Notes under the pieces: generated by a model
What the model was told of the DNA's origin: nothing
Database searches by the model: none
Seen by the model: only the letters and a program-made list of their open reading frames with translations
Origin: CAYFMS01 sp964462325
GTDB lineage: Bacteria; Patescibacteriota; Patescibacteriia; UBA9934
Reading direction: 5' to 3'
Assembly (NCBI GenBank): GCA_964462325.1
Contig: CAYWYQ010000005.1
Coordinates: forward strand, 1 to 40,418
DNA: 40,418 nt
Program-made: the position numbers and the translations under genes
Shown: piece after piece, positions 23,573 through 31,167 of the stretch
Layout: every line of letters begins with the position of its first letter
How positions within the stretch are numbered: position 1 is the stretch's first letter

Positions 23573-26344
23573 ATGAAGAAGTTTTTAAAGGTTATTTTTG
23601 GAGATCCGAATAAAAAAATTTTACAAAAACTTGAATCAGAAGTGCAGAAAATCAATATATTGGAAGCAGATATATCTGCACTCAATGATGATGATTTGAA
23701 AAAGAAAACTGTTGAATTTAAAGAGAGGATCGCTTCAGGTGAAACACTTGACGATATTGCCTATGAAGCATTTGCCGTCGTGCGTGAAGCAGCAAAACGG
23801 ACACTTGATCAGCGGCATTACGACGTGCAGTTAATCGGTGGACTTACATTGCATCGCGGGCAAATTGCGGAAATGCGTACGGGTGAAGGTAAGACCCTTA
23901 CTTCAACCTTACCGACATATCTAAATGCCCTTGAAGGAAAGGGAGTCCATGTCGTGACAGTAAATGATTATTTAGCAAAGCGTGATGCGGTTTGGATGGG
24001 AGAGGTATTTCATAAACTTGGCTTAACACTTGGTGTTATCCAGCATGAAGGTGGTTATATTTACGACGAAACATTCAAAGCGGATGCGCAAGATGAACAA
24101 GAAAAAGAGGAAACAGGTTCCTTTAAAGTTCAAATGGATTATTTACGGCCGGTAGACCGTAAGCAGGCTTATGCAGCTGATATAACGTATGGAACAAATA
24201 ATCAATTCGGATTTGATTATTTGCGAGATAATATGGCGACGAGTAAAGAGGCAATGGTTCAAAGAGAATTGCATTATGCTATTGTCGATGAAATTGATTC
24301 CATCCTGATCGATGAGGCACGTACTCCACTTATCATTAGTGCTCCAGCGGAAGGAGCTGCGGACTTGTATTACAAATTTGCTGGTATCGCAAAAACATTA
24401 AAACGAGATGAACATTACAATGTTGACGAGAAAATGCGTGTCGCGACATTTACGGATGAGGGGTTAAAATGGGTTGAAAAAGCATTAGGGGTAGAAAATT
24501 TATATGCGGGTGGTTTTCATTTGATTCATCATGCAGAACAGGCGCTAAAAGCAGAAGCAGTATTCAAGAAAGATAAGGATTATGTGGTCCAAGATGGCGC
24601 CGTAAATATTGTTGATGAATTTACCGGTCGTATTATGGAAGGGCGGCGTTACAGTGAAGGGTTGCATCAGGCGATTGAAGCAAAAGAAGGTGTAGACATT
24701 AAACGAGAGAGTAAAACACTTGCGACAATTACCTTTCAAAACTATTTCAAAATGTACAATAAGCTGTCTGGAATGACAGGGACAGCGGAAACAGAAGCGG
24801 AAGAATTTGCGAAGATTTATAATCTTGATGTCATTGTTGTGCCGACAAATAAACCGATTGCCAGAATTGATGCACAAGATAAAATTTTTAAAACAGAAAT
24901 AGGAAAGTTTAAGGCATTAATTCAAGAGGTGAAACAACGTCAGGAAAAGGGACAACCTGTTTTGATTGGTACGGCATCCATTGAGAAGAATGAGCTTGTA
25001 CATGAACTACTTAAAAAAGCAGGGGTGAAGCATGAGATGCTTAATGCAAAAAATCATGAACGTGAAGCTCAAATTATTGCACAAGCTGGAACGCCGGGAT
25101 CGGTAACGGTAGCCACGAATATGGCCGGACGTGGTGTGGACATCAAATTGGGAGGAAATCCAAGTGTCGAAGGCTTGTATGAAAAAGTGAAAGAGCTCGG
25201 AGGATTATGTGTACTTGGAACAGAAAGGCACGAAGCAAGGCGTATTGATAACCAGCTCCGAGGACGAGCAGGGCGTCAGGGGGATCCTGGATTTACGCAA
25301 TTCTATGTTTCCATGGAAGATGATTTGATGCGTATTTTTGGAGGAGATCGCATGAAAAAAGTGATGGATTCACTAGGTGTTCGGGATGACCAGCCGGTGG
25401 AAAGTAAAATGATTTCACGTTCGCTCGAGAAATCTCAGGAACGTGTCGAAGGACATAATTTTGATGCGAGAAAACGTGTACTTGATTATGATGAAGTTTT
25501 AAATAAGCATCGAAATTCTATTTATATCCGTCGGCGAAACATGTTATTAAATGATGATTATGATGCACGTAAAGACTTGCGTGAAATGATTGAGTCTGAA
25601 ATTGAAAGAGTTATTCTTTTTCATACAGGTGATGTTGCTGAAATTGATATAACCGGAGATTTGGTGGAACAAAAAGTGCGAGGAGATTGGGATCCAGCAG
25701 AAATTACAGAAGTATTGAATACTATTACGACGATTCCTGACGAACTATCTAGACGCATCAAAGAAGAGTTTAATGAGGTTTCAAAAGATAAGGAGCGTTT
25801 AGCACAGCAACGGACGAGTGTTATTGATGGATTTATGAAATTCATCGACGGAAAGTTTGGGAAATATGACGAAGTATTTAAGGACGAAGATAGATTCTTG
25901 AAGACAATACGTATGGTCATATTGCGCAACATTGATACTGCATGGGTACAGCACTTAGAAACGATGCGGTATTTACGTCGAAGTATTGGACTGCGTGGCT
26001 ATGGTCAGCGCGATCCACTTGTGGAGTATAATCGAGAGTCATTTGGAGTTTTTAATGCGATGAACCAAGATATTGAGCATAAGGTTGTCTATTCTGCTCT
26101 CAAGATTTTAGATCAGTCCGTCGTAGCACAGAAAGCAATTGAACTCGCTCCCAGTGTTCTTGATCGAGCAAATCTTCAGTTGCAAGGAGCACAAAAAACT
26201 ATGGAAAGAAAACATGCGGATTCACGAACAGCACAAAAGGCGCAGCGAGCAGCGGCGAAGTTGCTTGCGAGAAGAACGTCAGGGAAACAGGGGCCTTCTG
26301 ACGCTGCGAGAGCGAAAGCGCGCAAGAAACGAAAAAAGAAATAG
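23573..26344 (+). CDS. secA: Preprotein translocase ATPase SecA
   Basis: 923 residues. Motor that drives preproteins through SecYEG. NBD1 has Walker A MRTGEGKTLTS (101-111) and Walker B IVDEIDSILIDEARTPLIIS (237-256). The preprotein cross-linking domain, NBD2 (VTVATNMAGRGVDIKLGG, LRGRAGRQGDPG) and helical scaffold (LRNIDTAWVQHLETMRYLR) follow. Between Walker A and ADITYGTNNQFGFDYLRDNM there is an acidic insertion of about 27 residues (around 160-196). The C-terminal zinc-binding motif of E. coli SecA is missing; the protein ends in a Lys/Arg-rich tail. Complete and probably monocistronic. Confidence 0.97.
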   Translation: MKKFLKVIFGDPNKKILQKLESEVQKINILEADISALNDDDLKKKTVEFKERIASGETLDDIAYEAFAVVREAAKRTLDQRHYDVQLIGGLTLHRGQIAEMRTGEGKTLTSTLPTYLNALEGKGVHVVTVNDYLAKRDAVWMGEVFHKLGLTLGVIQHEGGYIYDETFKADAQDEQEKEETGSFKVQMDYLRPVDRKQAYAADITYGTNNQFGFDYLRDNMATSKEAMVQRELHYAIVDEIDSILIDEARTPLIISAPAEGAADLYYKFAGIAKTLKRDEHYNVDEKMRVATFTDEGLKWVEKALGVENLYAGGFHLIHHAEQALKAEAVFKKDKDYVVQDGAVNIVDEFTGRIMEGRRYSEGLHQAIEAKEGVDIKRESKTLATITFQNYFKMYNKLSGMTGTAETEAEEFAKIYNLDVIVVPTNKPIARIDAQDKIFKTEIGKFKALIQEVKQRQEKGQPVLIGTASIEKNELVHELLKKAGVKHEMLNAKNHEREAQIIAQAGTPGSVTVATNMAGRGVDIKLGGNPSVEGLYEKVKELGGLCVLGTERHEARRIDNQLRGRAGRQGDPGFTQFYVSMEDDLMRIFGGDRMKKVMDSLGVRDDQPVESKMISRSLEKSQERVEGHNFDARKRVLDYDEVLNKHRNSIYIRRRNMLLNDDYDARKDLREMIESEIERVILFHTGDVAEIDITGDLVEQKVRGDWDPAEITEVLNTITTIPDELSRRIKEEFNEVSKDKERLAQQRTSVIDGFMKFIDGKFGKYDEVFKDEDRFLKTIRMVILRNIDTAWVQHLETMRYLRRSIGLRGYGQRDPLVEYNRESFGVFNAMNQDIEHKVVYSALKILDQSVVAQKAIELAPSVLDRANLQLQGAQKTMERKHADSRTAQKAQRAAAKLLARRTSGKQGPSDAARAKARKKRKKK

Positions 26345-26706
26345 ATAAGGGTGTAGGGAGTGGTCGAATAGCAAACTAATTAGCTCTTTAGCTTTTAGCG
26401 ACTTAGCTCTTAGTGCACACCGTCATTCAGGACTTGCTCCAGAATCTAGCATATCCTGTTAAGTAGATTTCCCTACTCATTTTATTCGTCGAAATGACAG
26501 AAGAGCGTAGAATCTTGCCCGAGGTTCAACCTCGAGGTTCAACCTCCAATAAAATAATGTGGATAAGTAGGTCAGACCTTGGTGTGAATTAGGTCAGATA
26601 TTGGAGTAGATTGAGACCTTGAAATGTACTGATGTTAGAGCAATAACATGAAATGTTAGGATGAAATATATTGACATGTTACTTTTTATTATATATTTAT
26701 TATTCC
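26345..26706. repeat. Intergenic repeats and promoter of the O-methyltransferase gene
   Basis: No gene. Short AG-rich repeats of the type GGGTGTAGG lie near 26349. A hairpin 26426-26446 is related to 17420-17440. A tandem GAGGTTCAACCTC pair at 26521-26546 is related to the 3798 palindrome, and a partial 37-nt TGTGGATAAG unit lies at 26558-26582. Promoter: TTGACA 26671-26676, 17-nt spacer, TATTTA 26694-26699 (or TATATT 26692-26697), ending 7 nt before the ATG. Confidence 0.7.
26671..26699 (+). promoter_or_regulatory. Promoter of the O-methyltransferase gene
   Basis: TTGACA with a 17-nt spacer to TATTTA; the -10 ends 7 nt before ATG 26707, so the mRNA is expected to be leaderless. Confidence 0.6.
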
Positions 26707-27324
26707 ATGGATACAGTTGAAAAAGTACTTCGTGATATTGAATTACTTGATAAGGATTTTCGTGCGAATGGCATTTCTGATGCATATAAAAAGAAATGGA
26801 ATGTGGTCACAAATGTTGGTCCGTGGACGATTGGTCTGGAAACGGTAGATTTGTTACGAACACTTATCGGGAAATATCGTCCAAAAAATATCGTCGAAAT
26901 TGGAACATCGGTTGGTTATTCTACGATTATTATGGCAAAGGCGGCATCGAAATTTAGCGCCAAGGTTACTTCAATTGAACTGGAAGAATACAAATACAAA
27001 GAAGCGCGGGAAAATCTGGCTAAAACTTCTCTTGAAAATGTAGAACTAGTTCATGATGATGCGTCGGAGGTATTAAAGACATGGAATGAGCCAATAGATT
27101 TCTTTTTTCTTGATGGGAATAAAAGGGGATATTTGACGCAATTTCAATTAGCGGAACCATATTTTTCTGATGATGTCATTATTATTGCAGATAATGTGAA
27201 TGACATGAGAAAACAAGTGCAGGATTTTCTTGATTATATGCAATCTCATGCAAACTACATGGTAGAAGTCTTGGAGATTGATCATGGGGTTTTGTTAGCG
27301 AAAAAATATTTAAGTCCGACTTAA
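26707..27324 (+). CDS. SAM-dependent O-methyltransferase, COMT-like family
   Basis: 205 residues. Class I methyltransferase with motif I VEIGTSVGYSTIIMA (SAM binding), the acidic IELEEYKYKEARENL, FFFLDGNKRGY with a metal-type Asp, and IIADNVND. The layout matches the metal-dependent O-methyltransferase 3 family; substrate unknown. I use ATG 26707 since the upstream in-frame start at 26671 falls within the promoter. The stop codon lies in the left arm of a 17-bp inverted repeat (27309-27350). Confidence 0.85.
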   Translation: MDTVEKVLRDIELLDKDFRANGISDAYKKKWNVVTNVGPWTIGLETVDLLRTLIGKYRPKNIVEIGTSVGYSTIIMAKAASKFSAKVTSIELEEYKYKEARENLAKTSLENVELVHDDASEVLKTWNEPIDFFFLDGNKRGYLTQFQLAEPYFSDDVIIIADNVNDMRKQVQDFLDYMQSHANYMVEVLEIDHGVLLAKKYLSPT

Positions 27325-27350
27325 AAGCGATGATTTAAGTCGGACTTAAA
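27309..27350. terminator. 17-bp inverted repeat after the O-methyltransferase gene
   Basis: TTTAAGTCCGACTTAAA (27309-27325) and its exact complement (27334-27350) separated by 8 nt; each arm is itself nearly palindromic. It probably acts as a terminator, though its tail is A-rich on the plus strand and T-rich on the minus strand. Confidence 0.55.
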
Positions 27351-27415
27351 AAATGTGTTGAATCAGATTGTGGACATTTCATTTTTTTTGAACAATTTAT
27401 TATATGGTATTGCAT

Positions 27416-27646
27416 ATGAATAAAAGAAAAAAGACGGGAATTGTATTTTTGGTACTGCCATTGTTATTGCCTATTTCATCAGCAGCATTCGCCATTATCT
27501 CATTCATTGCACAGGCTGCAGGAACGAGCGAAGGAGCTGTGTATGCAGTCGTACACGTCCTACTTCCAATACTTGGGATTGTCGGGCTCATGGGAATTTT
27601 CTTATTTCCTGTAGGGCTTTATCTATTGCTCGTGAATAAAAAGTAA
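27416..27646 (+). CDS. Small two-span membrane protein (76 aa)
   Basis: 76 residues with a basic start (MNKRKKTG), two hydrophobic helices (about 9-33 and 48-73) and a terminal Lys pair: an inside-start, two-helix topology. Family unknown. An alternative ATG at 27404 adds four residues; AT-rich TTATTATAT just upstream could be the -10. It sits between the inverted repeat at 27309 and a terminator at 27648, so it is monocistronic. Confidence 0.6.
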   Translation: MNKRKKTGIVFLVLPLLLPISSAAFAIISFIAQAAGTSEGAVYAVVHVLLPILGIVGLMGIFLFPVGLYLLLVNKK

Positions 27647-27647
27647 G

Positions 27648-27673
27648 AAAGAGCCTTTAAGGCTCTTATTTAA
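27648..27673. terminator. Terminator between convergent genes
   Basis: Stem AAGAGCC / GGCTCTT with a short TTTAA loop, between the small membrane protein and trhO stops. Confidence 0.7.
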
Positions 27674-28671
27674 ACGGGTTGATTAACCAAGAATTTTGAT
27701 TTTTTCCCTTTACGCATTTCGCGTCGTTCTGCATCCGGTAACTGCATAATCTTTACACATTCATAACTACAGCATTTCTGCATCTCTTTCTGACACTCTA
27801 CACATTGAATGAATAAGACATGACATATTTCATTCGGGCAATCAACATGTGTATTCGCGGGCTGTTTACAATTATGACAGGTTCCGAGCACATCATCCGT
27901 AATTGCTTCCGCTATGCGTCCATCGAAGACAAAGTTCTTTCCAATGTATTTTGTGTCCATTTTTTTCTTTTTCACATCTTCTGCATATTGGATGATTCCA
28001 CCATGCAATTGATTCACATCTTTAAAACCATGTTGTTTCAAATAAGCACTGGTAGGTTCACAGCGAATTCCACCTGTGCAGTAAAGTAGTATCTTCTCTT
28101 CTTCTTTCCCTTTTAATTCTTCGAGTACTTTTGGTAATTCCTCTCTAAATGTATTTACTTCGGGCGTGATTGCTCCTTCAAAATGACCAATTTCACTTTC
28201 GTAACCATTGCGCATATCAACAATGGTTGCTCCGTCTTCTATGGCTTTATTATATTCTTCTGCAGATAAATGCGGTCCCACCTCTGCTACGGTCATGTCT
28301 AAATCTTGAATGCCATGCGCTAATATATGATCTCGGACTTTGATGGTTAATTTCCAGAAAGAGATTTCCGGTTCTTCGAGGGCAAATTTAAATGGCACAT
28401 CCTTAAATTCTGGAATAATATCTACGATCATGCGAAAGGCATCTACTTTATGTTCTGGAACGGAAAGCTGTGCATTGATTCCTTCTTCGGCAATGTAAAT
28501 ACGTCCAAGGACATCGAGCCCGCTCCACAGAATATAGAGACGATCACGCAATCCCTGAACATTCTTCAGTTCAGTATATTTATAAAAAGAAATCGTTTTA
28601 CGTTTAAAGGGCTCTGCTTCGACACGTTTCAAGCACTCTTCTTTACTATAAAGATTTCGTAATTGCTGCAT
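27670..28671 (-). CDS. trhO: tRNA uridine(34) hydroxylase TrhO (rhodanese-like)
   Basis: 333 residues. Oxygen-dependent hydroxylase making 5-hydroxyuridine at tRNA wobble U34. N-terminal acylphosphatase-like domain with YIAEEGINAQLSVP; central rhodanese domain with DMRNGYESEIGHFEGA and the catalytic loop YCTGGIRCEP; C-terminal Cys-rich region (CHNC, CPNEIC, CVEC, CC, C) as in the YceA family. Start MQQLRNLYSKEE at 28671. On the minus strand TTGACT-17-TATTTT (plus 28682-28710) ends 10 nt before the ATG. With tgt this is the second wobble-base modifier in the window. Confidence 0.92.
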   Translation of the reverse strand: MQQLRNLYSKEECLKRVEAEPFKRKTISFYKYTELKNVQGLRDRLYILWSGLDVLGRIYIAEEGINAQLSVPEHKVDAFRMIVDIIPEFKDVPFKFALEEPEISFWKLTIKVRDHILAHGIQDLDMTVAEVGPHLSAEEYNKAIEDGATIVDMRNGYESEIGHFEGAITPEVNTFREELPKVLEELKGKEEEKILLYCTGGIRCEPTSAYLKQHGFKDVNQLHGGIIQYAEDVKKKKMDTKYIGKNFVFDGRIAEAITDDVLGTCHNCKQPANTHVDCPNEICHVLFIQCVECQKEMQKCCSYECVKIMQLPDAERREMRKGKKSKFLVNQPV

Positions 28672-28681
28672 ATTAGTTGAA

Positions 28682-28710
28682 AAAATACCTAAAATAGAGT
28701 AAAAAGTCAA
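28682..28710 (-). promoter_or_regulatory. Promoter of trhO
   Basis: Minus strand: TTGACT (28710-28705), a 17-nt spacer, TATTTT (28687-28682), then 10 nt to the ATG. It overlaps the promoter and leader of the divergent zinc-ribbon gene. Confidence 0.6.
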
Positions 28711-28727
28711 TGAAAGGAGGAATGGTA

Positions 28728-28952
28728 ATGAGCGAACAAGAATTGCAGACACGTATTCCGGTGAGCGGACGGCCAATACGTCGAAACCACTTTACTGGCA
28801 TTGTGTTCATATTTGTACATGATGCACCGATTGCAGTCATGGGGTGCTCTCACTGCTATACGTCAAAAGCCGGGGGGAGTTGTGGTGCGCTAAAAAAACT
28901 GGAAGGATTTAAGTACAAGTGTCTTTCTTGTGAAGAGGTAATAAACGCATAA
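28728..28952 (+). CDS. Small zinc-ribbon-like protein (74 aa)
   Basis: 74 residues, unrecognised. CSHC and CLSC pairs near the C-terminus, with one more Cys between them, suggest a zinc ribbon (GCSHCYTSK...YKCLSCEEV). A moderately hydrophobic segment (GIVFIFVHDAPIAVM) precedes. AAAGGAGG at 28713-28720 with a 7-nt spacer selects ATG 28728 over the ATG at 28722, which would sit only one base from the SD. It has its own terminator (28981-29007). This SD-led style differs from the leaderless style of the adjacent trhO. Confidence 0.65.
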   Translation: MSEQELQTRIPVSGRPIRRNHFTGIVFIFVHDAPIAVMGCSHCYTSKAGGSCGALKKLEGFKYKCLSCEEVINA

Positions 28953-28980
28953 AGTGATATGGAGGGGTATAGAAAAGCAT

Positions 28981-29007
28981 AACTCGGCAATCATGCCGGG
29001 TTTTTTT
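28981..29007 (+). terminator. Terminator of the zinc-ribbon gene
   Basis: Stem AACTCGGCA / TGCCGGGTT, loop ATCA, T7 tract. Confidence 0.85.
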
Positions 29008-29008
29008 A

Positions 29009-29035
29009 AAAAACCACCTTCTAGAGGTGGTTCAG
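29009..29035 (-). terminator. Terminator of the HD-Fic-P-loop operon
   Basis: Minus-strand stem ACCACCTC...GAAGGTGGT followed by a T tract; the stem contains the end of the P-loop gene. It lies back to back with the plus-strand terminator. Confidence 0.75.
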
Positions 29036-29590
29036 TACGAGCTTTGCTACATTGTAGATGCCTTGTTCATGCGGACGAATGGTACGATCAAGATTGTGAA
29101 CCACGATGTCAGGATTGTGTACCCATATATTATTATATATTCCGTCCATTGTCGTAAGAACAGTTCCGATACAGGTGATTCCTGCTCTTCGAAAAGCTCT
29201 GAGCCACGACACTATCTCTGTATCACTATGACCAACGTACAAGGCATGTGTGCCCTCTGACATCATCAGTGAGAGGTGCTTATTCCGGATATTTCCTGGC
29301 AAGTCCCCCAGCACGATCCGAGAGGGATCTGATGCAAAACTAGTTATTACATGACGAATGTCCTCCTCATTAGCATCAAAATTTTTCTGCCTTGATTCCC
29401 ATGGTTTTTGACCGGTAAGTGGCTTATGCGTGTCGCTATATACATCGATTTCATATGCACACACTGTGAAGCCCTTCTCTACGAGTACGCGCTGAAGGCC
29501 GATGGTCAACGTTGATTTTCCACTATTTGCAGGCCCTCCAATCAGCAATCTCATGGAGGTAGTTATTTGGGTGTTTGGCGCTACATTCAT
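29021..29590 (-). CDS. P-loop NTPase, third gene of the HD-Fic operon
   Basis: 189 residues. Walker A GGPANSGKST (18-27) directly after a short N-terminal extension, then IVLGDLPGN (92-100), a hydrophobic strand ending DxxG. The central THALYVGHSDTEIVSWLRAF and IGTVLTTMDG resemble, from memory, the P-loop domain found fused to or beside Csx3 CRISPR ring nucleases (GGPPHSGKS type); this is a tentative resemblance. Its ATG overlaps the Fic gene stop by 4 bp (ATGA), so translation is coupled. It may be a small-molecule or nucleotide kinase, or a GTPase-like switch. Substrate unknown. Confidence 0.75.
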   Translation of the reverse strand: MNVAPNTQITTSMRLLIGGPANSGKSTLTIGLQRVLVEKGFTVCAYEIDVYSDTHKPLTGQKPWESRQKNFDANEEDIRHVITSFASDPSRIVLGDLPGNIRNKHLSLMMSEGTHALYVGHSDTEIVSWLRAFRRAGITCIGTVLTTMDGIYNNIWVHNPDIVVHNLDRTIRPHEQGIYNVAKLVLNHL

Positions 29591-30192
29591 GTTTCCCCCA
29601 TGCATTTTGCATAATACATACAGAATGCATCAGGCGAGGTGTTCATCTGTTTGTAGTAATCTTCTCTTAAAGTGAATCGTGGAGGCATTAAGCCGTGACG
29701 AAGCAGGAAGTATGCTCCTAATGAACGCGTCATACGCCCGCAGGCGTCAGGGTAGGGATGCAAAATAAAGTCGAGCTGGTACTCGAGCATTGCAGCGAAC
29801 CGAATCGGTTCGCTTACTATATCGCACTCTCTGACGATCCAGTTTCTTAATTTCTGCATTTGAACAGGAATAAGTTCATGTCTGATGCCGTAGTGTGCGC
29901 CTGTGGGGCTAGTTCTATAGATGTCTTGGGTATTAATCCCGCGAGACACTATAGTAAATAGTTGTTGCTCGAATTTGAACAATTCCGTCAGTGACAAGGT
30001 ACTTTCTCGATGCTCCCAAATGAAGCGAGCACTTTGACGAATATTGCAATCAACCTGCTTGATTAGCGACGCCGGTTCCACATGAGTAGCTGGTTTTCCG
30101 GGACGATCTGACCCACTAATTATACCTGTATTTGCGGTGCGACTCGTTGTGAGAATCGCATGACGAAACCGCTTGAAAAATTCGTCTTTCAT
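29587..30192 (-). CDS. Fic/DOC-like protein with variant active-site motif
   Basis: 201 residues. The motif HPYPDACGRMTR (145-156) matches the Fic signature HPFxxGNGRTxR, keeping the catalytic His145, the acidic position and Arg153, but G-N is replaced by A150-C151. Helical segments with FEQQLFTIVSRG and the anchor-like GIRHELIPV precede it, as in Fic folds. Fic enzymes usually transfer AMP or another phosphate-containing group to a protein hydroxyl; the changed loop may alter cofactor choice or lower activity. It starts 3 bp after the HD gene stop and overlaps the P-loop gene. A GTGGAG-like site about 9 nt upstream may serve as SD. Confidence 0.8.
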   Translation of the reverse strand: MKDEFFKRFRHAILTTSRTANTGIISGSDRPGKPATHVEPASLIKQVDCNIRQSARFIWEHRESTLSLTELFKFEQQLFTIVSRGINTQDIYRTSPTGAHYGIRHELIPVQMQKLRNWIVRECDIVSEPIRFAAMLEYQLDFILHPYPDACGRMTRSLGAYFLLRHGLMPPRFTLREDYYKQMNTSPDAFCMYYAKCMGET

Positions 30193-30195
30193 CGT

Positions 30196-30747
30196 TCAAC
30201 TCTCCACTTCAAGTTTGAGTTTATTGTAAAGGTTCTCATCTATGTTTTCTGCGATTGGGAGAAAAAAGTCAATTGTTTTCTGTGCATAAGATTGAACAAA
30301 ATCTGCATGATTATCCCTGATGGCATGCATGGACCTACAATTATCTAGTCGATCAATCAGTTTTACGATCTGTGCTTTTGGCGGACTTTTTCTAATCTTG
30401 ACAAGAAAATTCTTTGTATCAATCTCATCTGATTCTGATGTAACCCATTGAATGATATTTAATGTATCCGTGTTACAAACAGATAAAATCTCTTGTTCGC
30501 TGATATCGGTATCCTCAAGTAAGTCATGCATGCACAGTGCTTTCAGTGTAGATGCGTCTGTTATTTTAAACTCAAGAATAGCAGAAAGAAGTACGCGATA
30601 AATATGTACGAGTTGCGTTTCTTGTATACGCTTCTGACCCGCATGGTATTTCTGCGTAAGGGTGAGTGATGGAAGTATAGATTCAGGTAGGTGCTTTTGA
30701 AGCTCAGACAAGACCTCTTCCGTATTTGATGAATAGTGCCATTTCAT
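30196..30747 (-). CDS. HD-domain protein resembling (p)ppGpp hydrolases
   Basis: 183 residues. All RelA/SpoT-type hydrolase motifs can be placed: QLVHIYRV (His48), LCMHDLLEDT (H74, D75, E78, D79) and KLIDRLDNCRSM (D132), with WVTSES matching the GVTK strand. There is no synthetase or TGS domain, so it has the size of a small alarmone hydrolase (Mesh1-like). ATG 30747 is preferred; the in-frame start at 30792 would extend into the divergent promoter. It is the first gene of the three-gene operon. It probably hydrolyses an alarmone or another nucleotide. Confidence 0.82.
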   Translation of the reverse strand: MKWHYSSNTEEVLSELQKHLPESILPSLTLTQKYHAGQKRIQETQLVHIYRVLLSAILEFKITDASTLKALCMHDLLEDTDISEQEILSVCNTDTLNIIQWVTSESDEIDTKNFLVKIRKSPPKAQIVKLIDRLDNCRSMHAIRDNHADFVQSYAQKTIDFFLPIAENIDENLYNKLKLEVES

Positions 30748-30767
30748 ATGAAGTGTTGCTCTTATGT

Positions 30768-30773
30768 TATAAT
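30768..30773 (+). promoter_or_regulatory. -10 box in the divergent region before the coiled-coil gene
   Basis: Perfect TATAAT. It is 21 nt before ATG 30795; a TAAATT at 30782-30787 lies 7 nt before the ATG, as in the leaderless pattern. Which one is used cannot be decided by eye. Confidence 0.4.
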
Positions 30774-30794
30774 CACGTCCGTAAATTATCAACT

Positions 30795-31148
30795 ATGGCA
30801 AAATTAGAAGAAGTATATACAAGGCTCACACAAAATAAACGACAGATGAGAGAATTACGAAAAATGATTCAAGATGAGTTATCTCATTCAGAACGCTACG
30901 GTGAATTAAAAGATGAAGTGAAGCGATTACGAGAGGAAATGAAAGGGATTGAAAATGAAGTAAAGGCAAATTCAAGACATGAGGCTGATCTTATTGATGA
31001 CTTGAAACTTGAAATTCAAACGGATACAGAATTACTGGCAGATATCGCGCTTAATATGTATGTGAATAGTGAGACGGTGGAAATTGTGGATGAATTTGAT
31101 CAACCGTGGCATCCGCAATTCAAGGTGACATTCAAAAAATCAAATTAA
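30795..31148 (+). CDS. Coiled-coil hypothetical protein (117 aa)
   Basis: 117 residues. Residues about 3-75 are highly charged with a heptad-like pattern (LEEVYTRLTQNKRQMRELRKMI... EEMKGIENEVK), predicting a coiled coil; a short C-terminal beta-like segment follows (VEIVDEFDQPWHPQFKVTFKK). Soluble, no catalytic motif. ATG 30795 chosen because the longer in-frame start at 30726 would run across the divergent promoter. Transcribed away from the HD operon. Confidence 0.7.
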   Translation: MAKLEEVYTRLTQNKRQMRELRKMIQDELSHSERYGELKDEVKRLREEMKGIENEVKANSRHEADLIDDLKLEIQTDTELLADIALNMYVNSETVEIVDEFDQPWHPQFKVTFKKSN

Positions 31149-31167
31149 AAAATCCCCAACACTAATG

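Noticed and set aside
29027..29260. Plus-strand frame opposite the P-loop gene
   Set aside because: Shadow of the P-loop NTPase gene, which has clear motifs and coupling to the Fic gene.
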